DNA from: Bacteroidales bacterium
GTDB taxonomy: Bacteria > Bacteroidota > Bacteroidia > Bacteroidales > UBA932
Length of the DNA: 57,102 nucleotides
Direction: 5' to 3'
Assembly (NCBI GenBank): GCA_017464245.1
Contig: JAFUDV010000064.1
Coordinates: forward strand, 1 to 57,102
Shown: positions 8,428 to 17,214 of the stretch, piece after piece
Position numbering within the stretch: the first letter of the stretch is position 1
How the letters are laid out: each line of letters begins with the position of its first letter
The notes under the pieces: generated by a model
What the model was told of the DNA's origin: nothing
What the model saw: only the letters and a program-made list of their open reading frames with translations
Databases searched by the model: none
Translations under genes and position numbers: made by a program

Positions 8428-10803
8428 TTACCGGCGGACCTTGGAAGGCGTTCCGACGAAAGGAATCTCGACATCGGACTGCCGGAGGTACATCGGCATG
8501 GAAGCCGTCGGCGCAGCCACAGGGATGAAGCGCTGCGCAGAGGAGCCGAAGGAACGGGCCGGGGCGCTGCTGGCGCTGCTGCGGTTGAAGAGCGTTTCCG
8601 TATTTGTCCAGGCGGAACGAGTCTCACCGCTGTAGAAAGCGATGTTCGTCTTGTTGAAGAGGACACCGGGCTCACGCAGGTACAGGGAAGCGTCCTTCCC
8701 GTAGAAATCGGACACCGTATAGGCGGTCGTAATCCTTCCGGCCGTGACCGTATAGGCGGTCTGTCCCGCAGGAATCGTGACGACACCCGTCGCCGTGTCG
8801 AAATAAGCATACACAGGGGAGGCCTGCACCGTTCCACGGGCGGCCAAAGCGGCGGCAATCTCCGGGCAGATATCCGTAAACATGATATCGCCGCTGAGCG
8901 GATCGTCACTTTCCTCGATGGCAAGGGTCAGCGTCACAGGATTCGCCGTCCAACCGGACGAGTTGAGGCAATAATAGTTGGAGGCCGTATATTTGCCGGC
9001 GATATCCTCGATCTCGAGTTCGCGGTCCTCGTCCGCACGGAAATAGTCGAACTCGTCTTCGGACCAGCCGAACACAGCGCAGTTCTCCGTGTAACCCTCA
9101 CCAGGAACGATCTGTCCGTAAGCGAAATAGGATCCGGAAGGAGCATCGGCCGGGAAGTTGACGACGACGGTTCCGCCCTCCGTGGCACGGACTGCCTTTC
9201 CGGCGGCGATCATCTCCTTGGCCTCGTCGAGGTTACGGGCGATGACCAGGTCGACACCGGCGATGTCCGTATTCTGGCCGAGCGTCAGTTCGACGTTGCC
9301 GGTCGGCTGGGCAGGGGTGTTGGAGGCGACCCCTTCCAGGCTGACGGAGAAGCTCAGGTCAATCTGCTCCTCGGCACCCGGGAAGAGGATGGACGTCCAC
9401 ATGTAGTGCCAGGATTCGGGCCAGTTCCAATAGTAATAGCCGTTTCCGTACGCATACAGGTACAGGGAGGAGAGGAAGATCTCCTGAGGCGTACCGTCCG
9501 CCTGGTACTTGGCGACGAAGTTGTAGGAATTGTCGTCTCCCCAGTTGCCGGGGCAGGCGGCGAAGACCTGTCCGTCACGGGAACTGGCGGTATAGTGGTA
9601 GCCCGTGTAGAAATCGTCGTAGATGACCGTATTGTCCTTGAGGACCGTGATGTACAGATAGTCGTCCATCTCCTTGGCGTCATCCTCGGAGATCGTGTAT
9701 TCACGGGTTTCGGCGGCCGGCTTGTACGGATTCGCGATCCGATAGACGCCGGTCTGGGACTTGTCCTGGAAGAACTCGACCGCCGGCATGCTGTAGAGGA
9801 CGTCGTCGCTCGCATCTTCCGCAGACATGTAGACGAAGACCGGGAGGTCGAAGAAATAGCCGTAACCGATGGATTCCCAGTTGCTCTCGGCAGAGAAGGC
9901 AGCCACCTCGGTCACCCGGTTGCGCTCAATGGGGATGGCGGAACGGATGGTACGGGAGTACAGCACGTTATTCAGCCCGCTGTCCAGGAAATCCACCGTG
10001 GCGCCGGCAGGGATCTCACCGACCGGAAGCGGCATGTAGATGGTAGCCTTGCCGTCCGCACTGCGGTCGAAGTGATAGACGACGTAGCGGGAGGAGTAGT
10101 ATGCCGTACGCTCTTTGCCCTCGGAATCCGTATAAGTGTAGGAACCGGGACGGTACTTCTCCATCGTGGCGACGCCCGTGTTGTCGAAGGCGAACATGCC
10201 GGAAAGATAGTTCGCGGAGCCCTCGATGGCCACATACTCGGCACCCTCGGGGATGTTCTCGAAAGTGAACCGGGCCGCACCGGCCGCCGTCTGGAACACA
10301 TAGGTGTCGTCATCCTCACCCTTGAAACCCACCAGCGGCAGGTTCTCGAGCGGATTGGCGCTGTCCACCGTATAGTACTTCTCGCTGTCTCCGTTGATAT
10401 AGGTGAAGGAAGGGAAGTTCAGATAGATGTTGTTGTCATCTTCACCGCCAAAGGCGACATAGCTTTCCTTGGCCGTATAGAAGGCGTTGCTGTAAAGGGC
10501 GAAGCCGTCCTCGACCTCACCGGTGAAAGTGGTCTCGGGGCCGTCGGACTGCGCCGTGAAATCCACCAGTTGGAGAGACTGCTCGCTCGCAGTCATGACC
10601 TTGATGACGTCGCCGGCCTTCCAGGAGAAGGTCTTGTCATCCGCATAGGAAGTACGGGTGCCGGGAGCGATGGAAGCCTTGATGGTCACCAGGTGCGTGC
10701 CGGGAGCCGCCTCGCGGACCACGGCCTCGGGTTCGGCCACCTTGTTGCAGGAAACGGTCAGGATGCCCGCCAGGGCAATAATGCCAAACAGATACTTCTT
10801 CAT
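8428..10803 (-). CDS. Large fimbrillin-like surface lipoprotein
   Basis: Predicted exported lipoprotein of 791 residues. The start at ATG 10803 gives MKKYLFGIIALAGILTVSC, a signal peptide with its lipobox Cys at residue 19; the frame is open 14 codons further upstream but without a signal. The following segment (GTRTSYADDKTFSWKAGDVI) is typical of Bacteroidales fimbrillin (FimA/Mfa)-like and related surface proteins. The rest is rich in Tyr, Asp and Ser and looks like repeated beta-sandwich domains. I recognise no enzyme motif. It probably forms part of a surface appendage or an anchored adhesin. It is preceded by a 46-residue peptide gene 25 bases upstream, with a clean promoter before that. 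Confidence 0.7.
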   Translation of the reverse strand: MKKYLFGIIALAGILTVSCNKVAEPEAVVREAAPGTHLVTIKASIAPGTRTSYADDKTFSWKAGDVIKVMTASEQSLQLVDFTAQSDGPETTFTGEVEDGFALYSNAFYTAKESYVAFGGEDDNNIYLNFPSFTYINGDSEKYYTVDSANPLENLPLVGFKGEDDDTYVFQTAAGAARFTFENIPEGAEYVAIEGSANYLSGMFAFDNTGVATMEKYRPGSYTYTDSEGKERTAYYSSRYVVYHFDRSADGKATIYMPLPVGEIPAGATVDFLDSGLNNVLYSRTIRSAIPIERNRVTEVAAFSAESNWESIGYGYFFDLPVFVYMSAEDASDDVLYSMPAVEFFQDKSQTGVYRIANPYKPAAETREYTISEDDAKEMDDYLYITVLKDNTVIYDDFYTGYHYTASSRDGQVFAACPGNWGDDNSYNFVAKYQADGTPQEIFLSSLYLYAYGNGYYYWNWPESWHYMWTSILFPGAEEQIDLSFSVSLEGVASNTPAQPTGNVELTLGQNTDIAGVDLVIARNLDEAKEMIAAGKAVRATEGGTVVVNFPADAPSGSYFAYGQIVPGEGYTENCAVFGWSEDEFDYFRADEDRELEIEDIAGKYTASNYYCLNSSGWTANPVTLTLAIEESDDPLSGDIMFTDICPEIAAALAARGTVQASPVYAYFDTATGVVTIPAGQTAYTVTAGRITTAYTVSDFYGKDASLYLREPGVLFNKTNIAFYSGETRSAWTNTETLFNRSSASSAPARSFGSSAQRFIPVAAPTASMPMYLRQSDVEIPFVGTPSKVRR

Positions 10804-10828
10804 GGTTTCGCAGTTTTCAGGTTGGACA

Positions 10829-10969
10829 TTAAGACCAGGGGTCATACGGATAGGGATCGTCCAGGTCTTCGCCGGTCGATCCGCCTGTGGTAATGGTCGA
10901 AGTGAGGAAATTCACTTCAAAACCCACATACGCGATGCGCACTTCAGGTTCGAGATACTGTTTCTTCAT
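10829..10969 (-). CDS. Small peptide (46 residues), MKK-PE-type leader of the fimbrillin-like operon
   Basis: Starts at ATG 10969 with MKKQYLEPEVRIAYVGFEVN and ends in an acidic, Gly/Thr/Pro-rich tail (STGEDLDDPYPYDPWS). Short proteins of this kind, MKKxYxxPE followed by a hydrophobic stretch and a Gly/Asp tail, often precede surface-lipoprotein genes in Bacteroidales. Their function is not known to me. The frame stays open further upstream to 11215, but the promoter at 11014-11045 lies inside that extension, so the short start is right. A fimbrillin-like lipoprotein gene follows 25 bases later, so the two form one operon. Confidence 0.65.
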   Translation of the reverse strand: MKKQYLEPEVRIAYVGFEVNFLTSTITTGGSTGEDLDDPYPYDPWS

Positions 10970-11013
10970 ATCATTAAAACTAAGAATATCCTTATTAAAA
11001 GGTGTACAAGCGC

Positions 11014-11045
11014 CAAAAATAGGAATTAAAAACAGAAAATACAAA
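11014..11045 (-). promoter_or_regulatory. Complete Bacteroidota promoter for the small-peptide/fimbrillin-like operon
   Basis: On the minus strand, TTTG (11045-11042), a 20-base spacer and TATTTTTG (11021-11014) match both the -33 and -7 elements exactly. Transcription should begin near 11007, about 40 bases before the peptide ATG. Confidence 0.8.
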
Positions 11046-11108
11046 TTTTGGCCGTCCCGTTTTCGGCGACCGTTTTTATGGAAAGGGCCCGATTCTTCCA
11101 GGAATAAC

Positions 11109-11150
11109 TTCAAATCATAAGGACAGGAGCGGCGATCCTTACGATTTGAA
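11109..11150. promoter_or_regulatory. 15-bp inverted repeat upstream of susC
   Basis: Arms TTCAAATCATAAGGA (11109-11123) and its complement (11136-11150) differ at one position and enclose 12 bases. No T-run follows on either strand, so it is not a typical terminator. It sits in the AT-rich gap of about 350 bases (10970-11316) between two divergent operons. A second, weaker pair GCAGTT/AACTGC is at 11207-11227. Possible operator, attenuator or small RNA; I saw no exact -7 element for susC. Confidence 0.5.
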
Positions 11151-11316
11151 ACCCCATTATCCGTTCTGACCAGCAATCTTATAAATGCAACCTGTATCGG
11201 AAAAAGGCAGTTCATACGGATAACTGCTTGCTTTTATGGAATAATATGACGAAATTTGCGGGATTCCGCCTCTTTACTGAAGAAGGTAACATTTTAAAAA
11301 TATTAACAGTCAACCT

Positions 11317-14300
11317 ATGAAACAAAGGTTCATTGCGTTTCTGACGGTCCTGTTCTGCAGTCTGGCTCTCGCATCGGCACAAACGACGGTGAAAGGTACC
11401 GTCGTGGACGCCCAGGGAGAACCGGTCGTCGGAGCAGCCGTCTTCGTGGAAGGATACCAGTCCGTGGGCACCCTGTCCGACCTGGACGGTAACTTCACGC
11501 TCAAGAACGTCCCCGAGAAGGGAAAGTACATCGTGGCCTCCTGCATGGGCTACAAGGACCAGCGCCTTCCGGTCAAGGACGGCATGCGGTTCGTCCTGCA
11601 GGACGACTCCACCGTCCTCGACGCGGCCGTCGCGACCGGCATGCAGACGGTGGACCGCCGCCTGATGACCGGTTCCACCTCCAAGGTGGACGCCGAAAAC
11701 GCCAAGCTGGCCGGTATCGCCGACATCTCCCGTTCCCTGGAAGGCCAGGTGGCGGGCGTCTCGGTGCAGAACGTATCCGGCACCTTCGGCACGGCGCCGA
11801 AGATCCGCGTCCGCGGCGCGACCTCCATCTACGGTTCCTCCAAGCCGCTGTGGGTCGTGGACGGCGTGATCATGGAAGACGTCGTGGACGTCTCCGCCGA
11901 CGACCTTTCCTCCGGTGACGCCTCCACGCTGATCTCTTCCGCCATCGCGGGCCTGAACTCCGACGACATCGAGTCCTTCGACATCCTGAAGGACGGCTCC
12001 GCCACCTCCATCTACGGCGCGCGCGCCATGGCGGGCGTCATCGTGGTCACGACCAAGAAGGGGAAGGCCGGACAGAGCCACATCAGCTACACCGGCGAGT
12101 ACACCGTGCGCCTGAAGCCCATGTACTCCACCTTCAACATCATGAACTCCCAGGACCAGATGTCCATCTACCAGGAACTCCAGCAGAAGGGTTACCTGAA
12201 CTACGCGGAGACGGCGAACTCGATGAACAGCGGCATCTACGGAAAGATGTTCCAGCTCATCAGCCAGTATGACGCCACCTCCGGAAAGTTCGGCCTGCAG
12301 AACACGGACGAGGCCCGCGCGGCTTACCTGCGGGCGGCGGAGTACCGCAACACCGACTGGTTCGACCTGCTGTTCTCCAACAGCCTGCAGCACAACCATT
12401 CCGTGTCCACATCCGGCGGTACGGACAAATCCAACTACTACGCTTCCCTCTCCCTGATGGACGACCCGGGCTGGACCATGCAGAGCTCCGTGCAGCGCTA
12501 CACGGCGAACCTCAACACCACCTACAAGATCTTCCAGAACCTGTCGGTGAACATGATCGCCAACGCGTCCTTCCGCCGGCAGCGCGCCCCCGGAACCCTG
12601 TCCAGCGAAATCGACCCGGTCTATGGCGAAGTCAAGCGTGACTTCGACATCAACCCGTACTCCTACGCGCTGAACACCTCCCGCGCCCTGGACCCGGACG
12701 AATTCTACACCCGGAACTACGCTCCGTTCAACATCAAGGACGAGCTCGCCAACAACTACATCGACCTCAATGTCCAGGACATCCGCGTCCAGGGCGAAAT
12801 CAAGTACAAGGTCATCCCGGAACTGGAGCTGAGCGCCATCGCGGCGGCCAAGTACACCCAGACTTCCCAGGAACACAACATCAAAGACGGTTCCAACCAG
12901 GCCCAGGCCTACCGGGCCATGGGAACCTCCACCATCCGCAATTCCAACCCGTTCCTGTACACGGACCCGGACAATCCCTACGCCCTTCCGATCACCGTCC
13001 TCCCGAACGGCGGTATCTACGAGCGTTCCGACAACGACATGCTCAGCTATGACTTCCGCGCGACGGCCAACTTCTCCAAGACCTTCGCCGACAAGCACAT
13101 CGTAAACCTGTTCGGCGGTACCGAGTGGGCCGACATCACCCGCCACAACACGTGGTTCCGCGGCTGGGGCCTCCAGTACACCATGGGCGAGATTCCGAAC
13201 TACGCCTACCAGGTGTTCAAGCAGGGTTCCGAAGAGAACTCCAACTACTACACCTACGGGTACATGTACGACCGCAGCGAGGCGTACTTCGCGAACGGAA
13301 CCTACTCCTACATGGGCAAGTACGTGATCAACGGAACCTATCGCTACGAGGGCACGAACAAGCTGGGCAAGTCCCGCAGCGCCCGCTGGCTCCCGACCTG
13401 GAACGTCTCCGGCGCCTGGAACATCAGCGACGAAGCGTTCTGGCGTCCGCTGGAGAACGCCGTCTCCCACCTGAGCCTCAAGGCTTCCTATTCCCTGACG
13501 GCCGACCGCGGTCCGTCCTACGTGACGAACTCCACCGTGGTCATCAACAGCGGTACGCCCTGGCGTCCGTTCGCGAACATCCGCGAGGTCGCCCTGGACA
13601 TCAGCCAGCTGGCGAACAGCGAACTCACCTACGAGAAGAAGAACGAGCTGAACCTGGGCCTCGAGGCCGGCTTCCTCCAGAACCGGATCAACTTCACCTT
13701 CGACTGGTACAAGCGTAACAACTTCGACCTGATCGGCCCGGTCAACACGCCCGGCGTCGGCGGTGAGGTGGTCAAGTACGGCAACGTGGCCGAGATGAAG
13801 TCCGACGGCTTCGAGATCAGCCTCACCACCCAGAACATCAAGACCCGTGACTTCAACTGGACGACGAACGTCATCTATTCGCACGCCCGGAACAAGGTCA
13901 CCAAGCTCCAGAACACCACCCGTGTGATCAACCTGATCACCGGTTCCGGCTTCGCCCAGGAGGGCTATCCGGTGCGCGGCATCTTCTCGATCCCGTTCCG
14001 CGGCCTGAACGAGGAGGGTCACCCGACCTTCGTGGACCAGGAGAGCGTCTGGCACGAGGACACCCAGACCCTGGACGAGCATATCTCCGTGAGCGACATC
14101 TACTTCCAGACGTCCGATCCGGACAAGATGCACTTCCTCGAGTACTCCGGCAACGCCGATCCTTCCGACTACGGCTCCCTCGGCAACGTATTCACCTGGA
14201 AGGGCCTCCGCCTGAACGTGTTCATCACCTACTCGTTCGGCAACGTGATCCGGCTGGACCCGGTGTTCTCCAGCACCTACAACGACCTCGATTCCATGCC

Positions 14301-14676
14301 CAAGGAGTTCAACAACCGCTGGACGGTGCCGGGCGACGAGGCGATCACCGACGTCCCGGTCATCGCCAGCCGCATCCAGAACCGCACCAACACGGAACTG
14401 CCTTTCGCCTACAACGCCTATAACTACTCCTCGGCCCGTATCGCCCGGGGCGACTTCATCCGCATGAAGGAGATCTCCCTGGGATACGACTTCCCGAAGA
14501 AGGTCACCGAGGCGCTCCACGTGGGCACCCTTTCCCTCAAGGTCCAGGCGACCAACCTCTTCCTCCTGTATGCCGACAAGAAACTGAACGGCCAGGATCC
14601 GGAATTCTTCAACACGGGCGGCGTCGCCGTCCCGGTCCCGAAGCAGTTCACCGTCACCTTCAAGTTTGGATTCTAA
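11317..14676 (+). CDS. SusC/RagA-family TonB-dependent outer-membrane transporter
   Basis: Outer-membrane importer of 1119 residues, energised by TonB, that takes up large ligands together with the SusD protein downstream. A signal peptide ends near ALASAQ (residue 22). Next come a CarboxypepD_reg-like domain (~24-105), a plug domain (~115-235) with SuSC marks such as IRVRGATSI, WVVDGVI, ILKDGSATSIYGARA and VIVVTTKKG, and then a long beta-barrel ending in the aromatic FKFGF. It is the first gene of a five-gene operon with only 15 bases to SusD. No sigma/anti-sigma pair or hybrid two-component regulator is adjacent, so its inducer is not shown. The peptidase neighbour suggests a peptide or glycopeptide ligand. 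Confidence 0.95.
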   Translation: MKQRFIAFLTVLFCSLALASAQTTVKGTVVDAQGEPVVGAAVFVEGYQSVGTLSDLDGNFTLKNVPEKGKYIVASCMGYKDQRLPVKDGMRFVLQDDSTVLDAAVATGMQTVDRRLMTGSTSKVDAENAKLAGIADISRSLEGQVAGVSVQNVSGTFGTAPKIRVRGATSIYGSSKPLWVVDGVIMEDVVDVSADDLSSGDASTLISSAIAGLNSDDIESFDILKDGSATSIYGARAMAGVIVVTTKKGKAGQSHISYTGEYTVRLKPMYSTFNIMNSQDQMSIYQELQQKGYLNYAETANSMNSGIYGKMFQLISQYDATSGKFGLQNTDEARAAYLRAAEYRNTDWFDLLFSNSLQHNHSVSTSGGTDKSNYYASLSLMDDPGWTMQSSVQRYTANLNTTYKIFQNLSVNMIANASFRRQRAPGTLSSEIDPVYGEVKRDFDINPYSYALNTSRALDPDEFYTRNYAPFNIKDELANNYIDLNVQDIRVQGEIKYKVIPELELSAIAAAKYTQTSQEHNIKDGSNQAQAYRAMGTSTIRNSNPFLYTDPDNPYALPITVLPNGGIYERSDNDMLSYDFRATANFSKTFADKHIVNLFGGTEWADITRHNTWFRGWGLQYTMGEIPNYAYQVFKQGSEENSNYYTYGYMYDRSEAYFANGTYSYMGKYVINGTYRYEGTNKLGKSRSARWLPTWNVSGAWNISDEAFWRPLENAVSHLSLKASYSLTADRGPSYVTNSTVVINSGTPWRPFANIREVALDISQLANSELTYEKKNELNLGLEAGFLQNRINFTFDWYKRNNFDLIGPVNTPGVGGEVVKYGNVAEMKSDGFEISLTTQNIKTRDFNWTTNVIYSHARNKVTKLQNTTRVINLITGSGFAQEGYPVRGIFSIPFRGLNEEGHPTFVDQESVWHEDTQTLDEHISVSDIYFQTSDPDKMHFLEYSGNADPSDYGSLGNVFTWKGLRLNVFITYSFGNVIRLDPVFSSTYNDLDSMPKEFNNRWTVPGDEAITDVPVIASRIQNRTNTELPFAYNAYNYSSARIARGDFIRMKEISLGYDFPKKVTEALHVGTLSLKVQATNLFLLYADKKLNGQDPEFFNTGGVAVPVPKQFTVTFKFGF

Positions 14677-14691
14677 TAGGAGATGCACAGT

Positions 14692-16293
14692 ATGAAAAAC
14701 AACCGCTATATCTTCTTTGCGGCCGCCCTCCTCGCCGTCGCAGGCTGTGACAAGTTCCTGGACAAGATGCCGGACAACCGCGCCGAAATCGACACCCAGG
14801 AGAAGATCCAGGCCCTTCTGACATCGGCCTACCCTCCCACCGACTACATGCTGGTCACCGAGTTCATGTCCGACAACGTGGACGACTACGGCGCCAACAA
14901 CCCCTATACCGACCGTTTCATCGACCAGGTCTTCGCCTGGGACGATGTGACCGAGAGCGACAACGAGGACCCGGAGTCCGTCTGGGAATCCTCCTACCAC
15001 GCCATCGCGTGCGCCAACGAGGCCATCTCCGCCATCGACTCCCTGTCCCGGCTGGACGCGTCCCTGGACCTTTCCGCCGAACGCGCCGAGGCGCTCCTGT
15101 GCCGCGCCTACAACCACTTCATCCTGGTCAATGTCTTCTCCATCGCCTACAACCCGGAGACCAGCACCACGGATCTCGGCATCCCCTACAGCGAGAAGCC
15201 GGAGACCAAGCTGAATCCCAAGTATGAGCGCGGTACCGTCGCCGGCGTGTACGAGAAGATCGAGAAGGACCTCGAGGAGGCCCTCCCGCACGTTTCGGAC
15301 CGCTACTACACGGTTCCCAAGTACCATTTCAACCAGAAGGCCGCGCTTGCTTTCGCAGCCCGGTTCTACCTGTACTACGGGAAGTTCGAGAAGAGCGTGG
15401 AATACGCGAACCGCTGCCTGGGCCAGGAGCCGTCCGCGATGCTCCGCGACTGGGAATACCAGGCTTCGATGACGCAGAAGTACGACCCGATCGTCGAGCA
15501 CTACATCGACGCCACCCTGAACTGCAACCTCCTGCTGATGACGGCCTACTCCAAGATGGGTCTCGCCTTCGGCCCCTATTATGTCTATTCCCGCTACGCC
15601 CACGGCAACTACCTCGCTTCCACCGAAACCGGCGAGGCCATCCCGAACCTGTGGAACGGCAGCAACCAGACCTACTGGATGGGCATGAAGGAGTATGAGG
15701 CCACGAACCTGGACAAGACCATGTTCTGGAAGCTCCCCTACCTGTTCGAATACACCGACCCGGTGGCCCGCATCGGCTACTACCGGACGGTGTACCCGGC
15801 CTTCACCGCCGACCAGGTCCTCCTGGAGCGCGCCGAGGCCAACGTCCTGCTGGGCAAGTTCCACGAGGCCCTGGACGATGCGAACCTGTGGATCCGGAAC
15901 ATCGCCAGCGGCGACCCGGAACGGCTTCCCCGGACGCTGGACCTGGACCGTGTGAACCAGTGGTTCAACGACACGCCCTACCACTCCTGGGATGCCTCCA
16001 CCGTGAAAAAGCACCTGAATCCGAAGTTCATCACCCTGGAGGAGGGGTCCACGCAGGAGAACATGCTCCAGTGCATCCTCGCCCTCAAGCGGGTGGAGAC
16101 CCTGGGACAGGGACTCCGCTGGTTCGACGTCAAGCGTTACGGCATCCAGCTGGACCGCCGCATCATCAACGCCGAAGGCCGTCCTTACCGCAACACGGGC
16201 ACCCTGGAGCCTTTCGACAAGCGTACGGCCGTCCAGATTCCGAGAAAGGTCCGCGACGCCGGCATCACTCCCAACCCGCGTGACAACCAATAA
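14692..16293 (+). CDS. SusD/RagB-family substrate-binding lipoprotein
   Basis: Surface lipoprotein that caps the SusC channel and captures ligand. I place the start at ATG 14692 because AGGAG at 14678-14682 is at the right distance. An earlier in-frame ATG at 14683 abuts that site. The signal peptide MKNNRYIFFAAALLAVAGC has its lipobox Cys at residue 19, followed by the family signature DKFLDKMPDNR. The rest is the all-helical TPR-like SusD fold, and the C-terminus has the usual ALKRVETLGQGLRWFDVKRYG segment. The protein has 533 residues, normal for the family. It follows susC directly in the operon. Confidence 0.93.
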   Translation: MKNNRYIFFAAALLAVAGCDKFLDKMPDNRAEIDTQEKIQALLTSAYPPTDYMLVTEFMSDNVDDYGANNPYTDRFIDQVFAWDDVTESDNEDPESVWESSYHAIACANEAISAIDSLSRLDASLDLSAERAEALLCRAYNHFILVNVFSIAYNPETSTTDLGIPYSEKPETKLNPKYERGTVAGVYEKIEKDLEEALPHVSDRYYTVPKYHFNQKAALAFAARFYLYYGKFEKSVEYANRCLGQEPSAMLRDWEYQASMTQKYDPIVEHYIDATLNCNLLLMTAYSKMGLAFGPYYVYSRYAHGNYLASTETGEAIPNLWNGSNQTYWMGMKEYEATNLDKTMFWKLPYLFEYTDPVARIGYYRTVYPAFTADQVLLERAEANVLLGKFHEALDDANLWIRNIASGDPERLPRTLDLDRVNQWFNDTPYHSWDASTVKKHLNPKFITLEEGSTQENMLQCILALKRVETLGQGLRWFDVKRYGIQLDRRIINAEGRPYRNTGTLEPFDKRTAVQIPRKVRDAGITPNPRDNQ

Positions 16294-16305
16294 AGCATGA
16301 GCGTT

Positions 16306-17199
16306 ATGAAAAGATATATCCTTCATACGGCCGTCATCCTCGCCGCCCTCGCCGCCGCGTCATCCTGCGTCAAGGATACGCTCAACGAGAAGAGCGTCAT
16401 CACGGTCTCCGAAACGAAGAAGAACGACTTCGACCGCTGGCTGGAAGCGAACTTCCTGCTTCCTTACAACATCGACTTCAAGTACCGGTTCGAGATGAAC
16501 GAGTCCGACATGAACTACTTCACCATTCCGGCCGACTATGAGTATTCCATCGTGATGGCCCACCTGGTGAAGTACCTGTGCGTCGAGACGTACGACGAAG
16601 TCGCCGGTATCACCTTCACCCGCAACTACTTCCCGAAGATGTTCTTCCTCACCGGAGAATGGGAGTACCGAAACAACGGTACCATCATCCTCGGTACCGC
16701 CGAGGGTGGCAAGAAGATCTTCCTCGCGGGCGTGAACCTGCTTCCGCAGTACATGCACACCGCCGAAGACCTGAACCATTACTACATCAAGACCATCCAC
16801 CACGAGTTCACCCACATCCTGAACCAGACCGTGGATTTCCCGGTGGACTTCTCGATGATCACCGGCACGGGGTACGTGGCCGACAGCTGGAGCGATGCAC
16901 CCTACAACCGCGAATTCCTCCAGAACGGCTTCATCACCGACTATGCCCAGCACTCCGACACCGAAGACTTCGCCGAGATGCTCTCCGAGTACATCACCCA
17001 TGACCAAAAATGGTGGGACGAGCAGATCGGGAAGGCCGGCGACAAGGGCCACCTGATCAACGCCAAGCTGGACATCGTCCGGACCTACATGCAGGACGCT
17101 TTCGGGATCGACATCGACGTGCTCCGCACGACGGTCCTGCGCCGCCAGGAGGACGTGTTCAACGGCTTCGTGGACCTGCACAGCATCGAAATCAAATAA
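16306..17199 (+). CDS. Substrate-import-associated zinc metallohydrolase lipoprotein
   Basis: Exported lipoprotein of 297 residues with the zinc motif HEFTH (residues 166-170) and a downstream EDFAEM segment that can supply the glutamate ligand. This fits the putative zinc-binding metallopeptidase family (Mx1-like) that travels with TonB receptors in Bacteroidota. The signal peptide is MKRYILHTAVILAALAAASSC with Cys21. ATG 16297 is an alternative start that adds three residues. It probably cuts a protein or peptide at the surface before or during import by SusC/SusD; the substrate is unknown. It lies third in the operon, with a 12-base gap after SusD. Confidence 0.85.
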   Translation: MKRYILHTAVILAALAAASSCVKDTLNEKSVITVSETKKNDFDRWLEANFLLPYNIDFKYRFEMNESDMNYFTIPADYEYSIVMAHLVKYLCVETYDEVAGITFTRNYFPKMFFLTGEWEYRNNGTIILGTAEGGKKIFLAGVNLLPQYMHTAEDLNHYYIKTIHHEFTHILNQTVDFPVDFSMITGTGYVADSWSDAPYNREFLQNGFITDYAQHSDTEDFAEMLSEYITHDQKWWDEQIGKAGDKGHLINAKLDIVRTYMQDAFGIDIDVLRTTVLRRQEDVFNGFVDLHSIEIK

Positions 17200-17214
17200 G
17201 GGAGGACGAGAAAC

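Noticed and set aside
11212-16326. Open frame of about 1700 codons on the minus strand
   Set aside because: It lies wholly opposite susC and susD. Its Val/His/Asp/Gly/Arg-rich product matches no family and is what the complement of strongly GC-biased codons gives.
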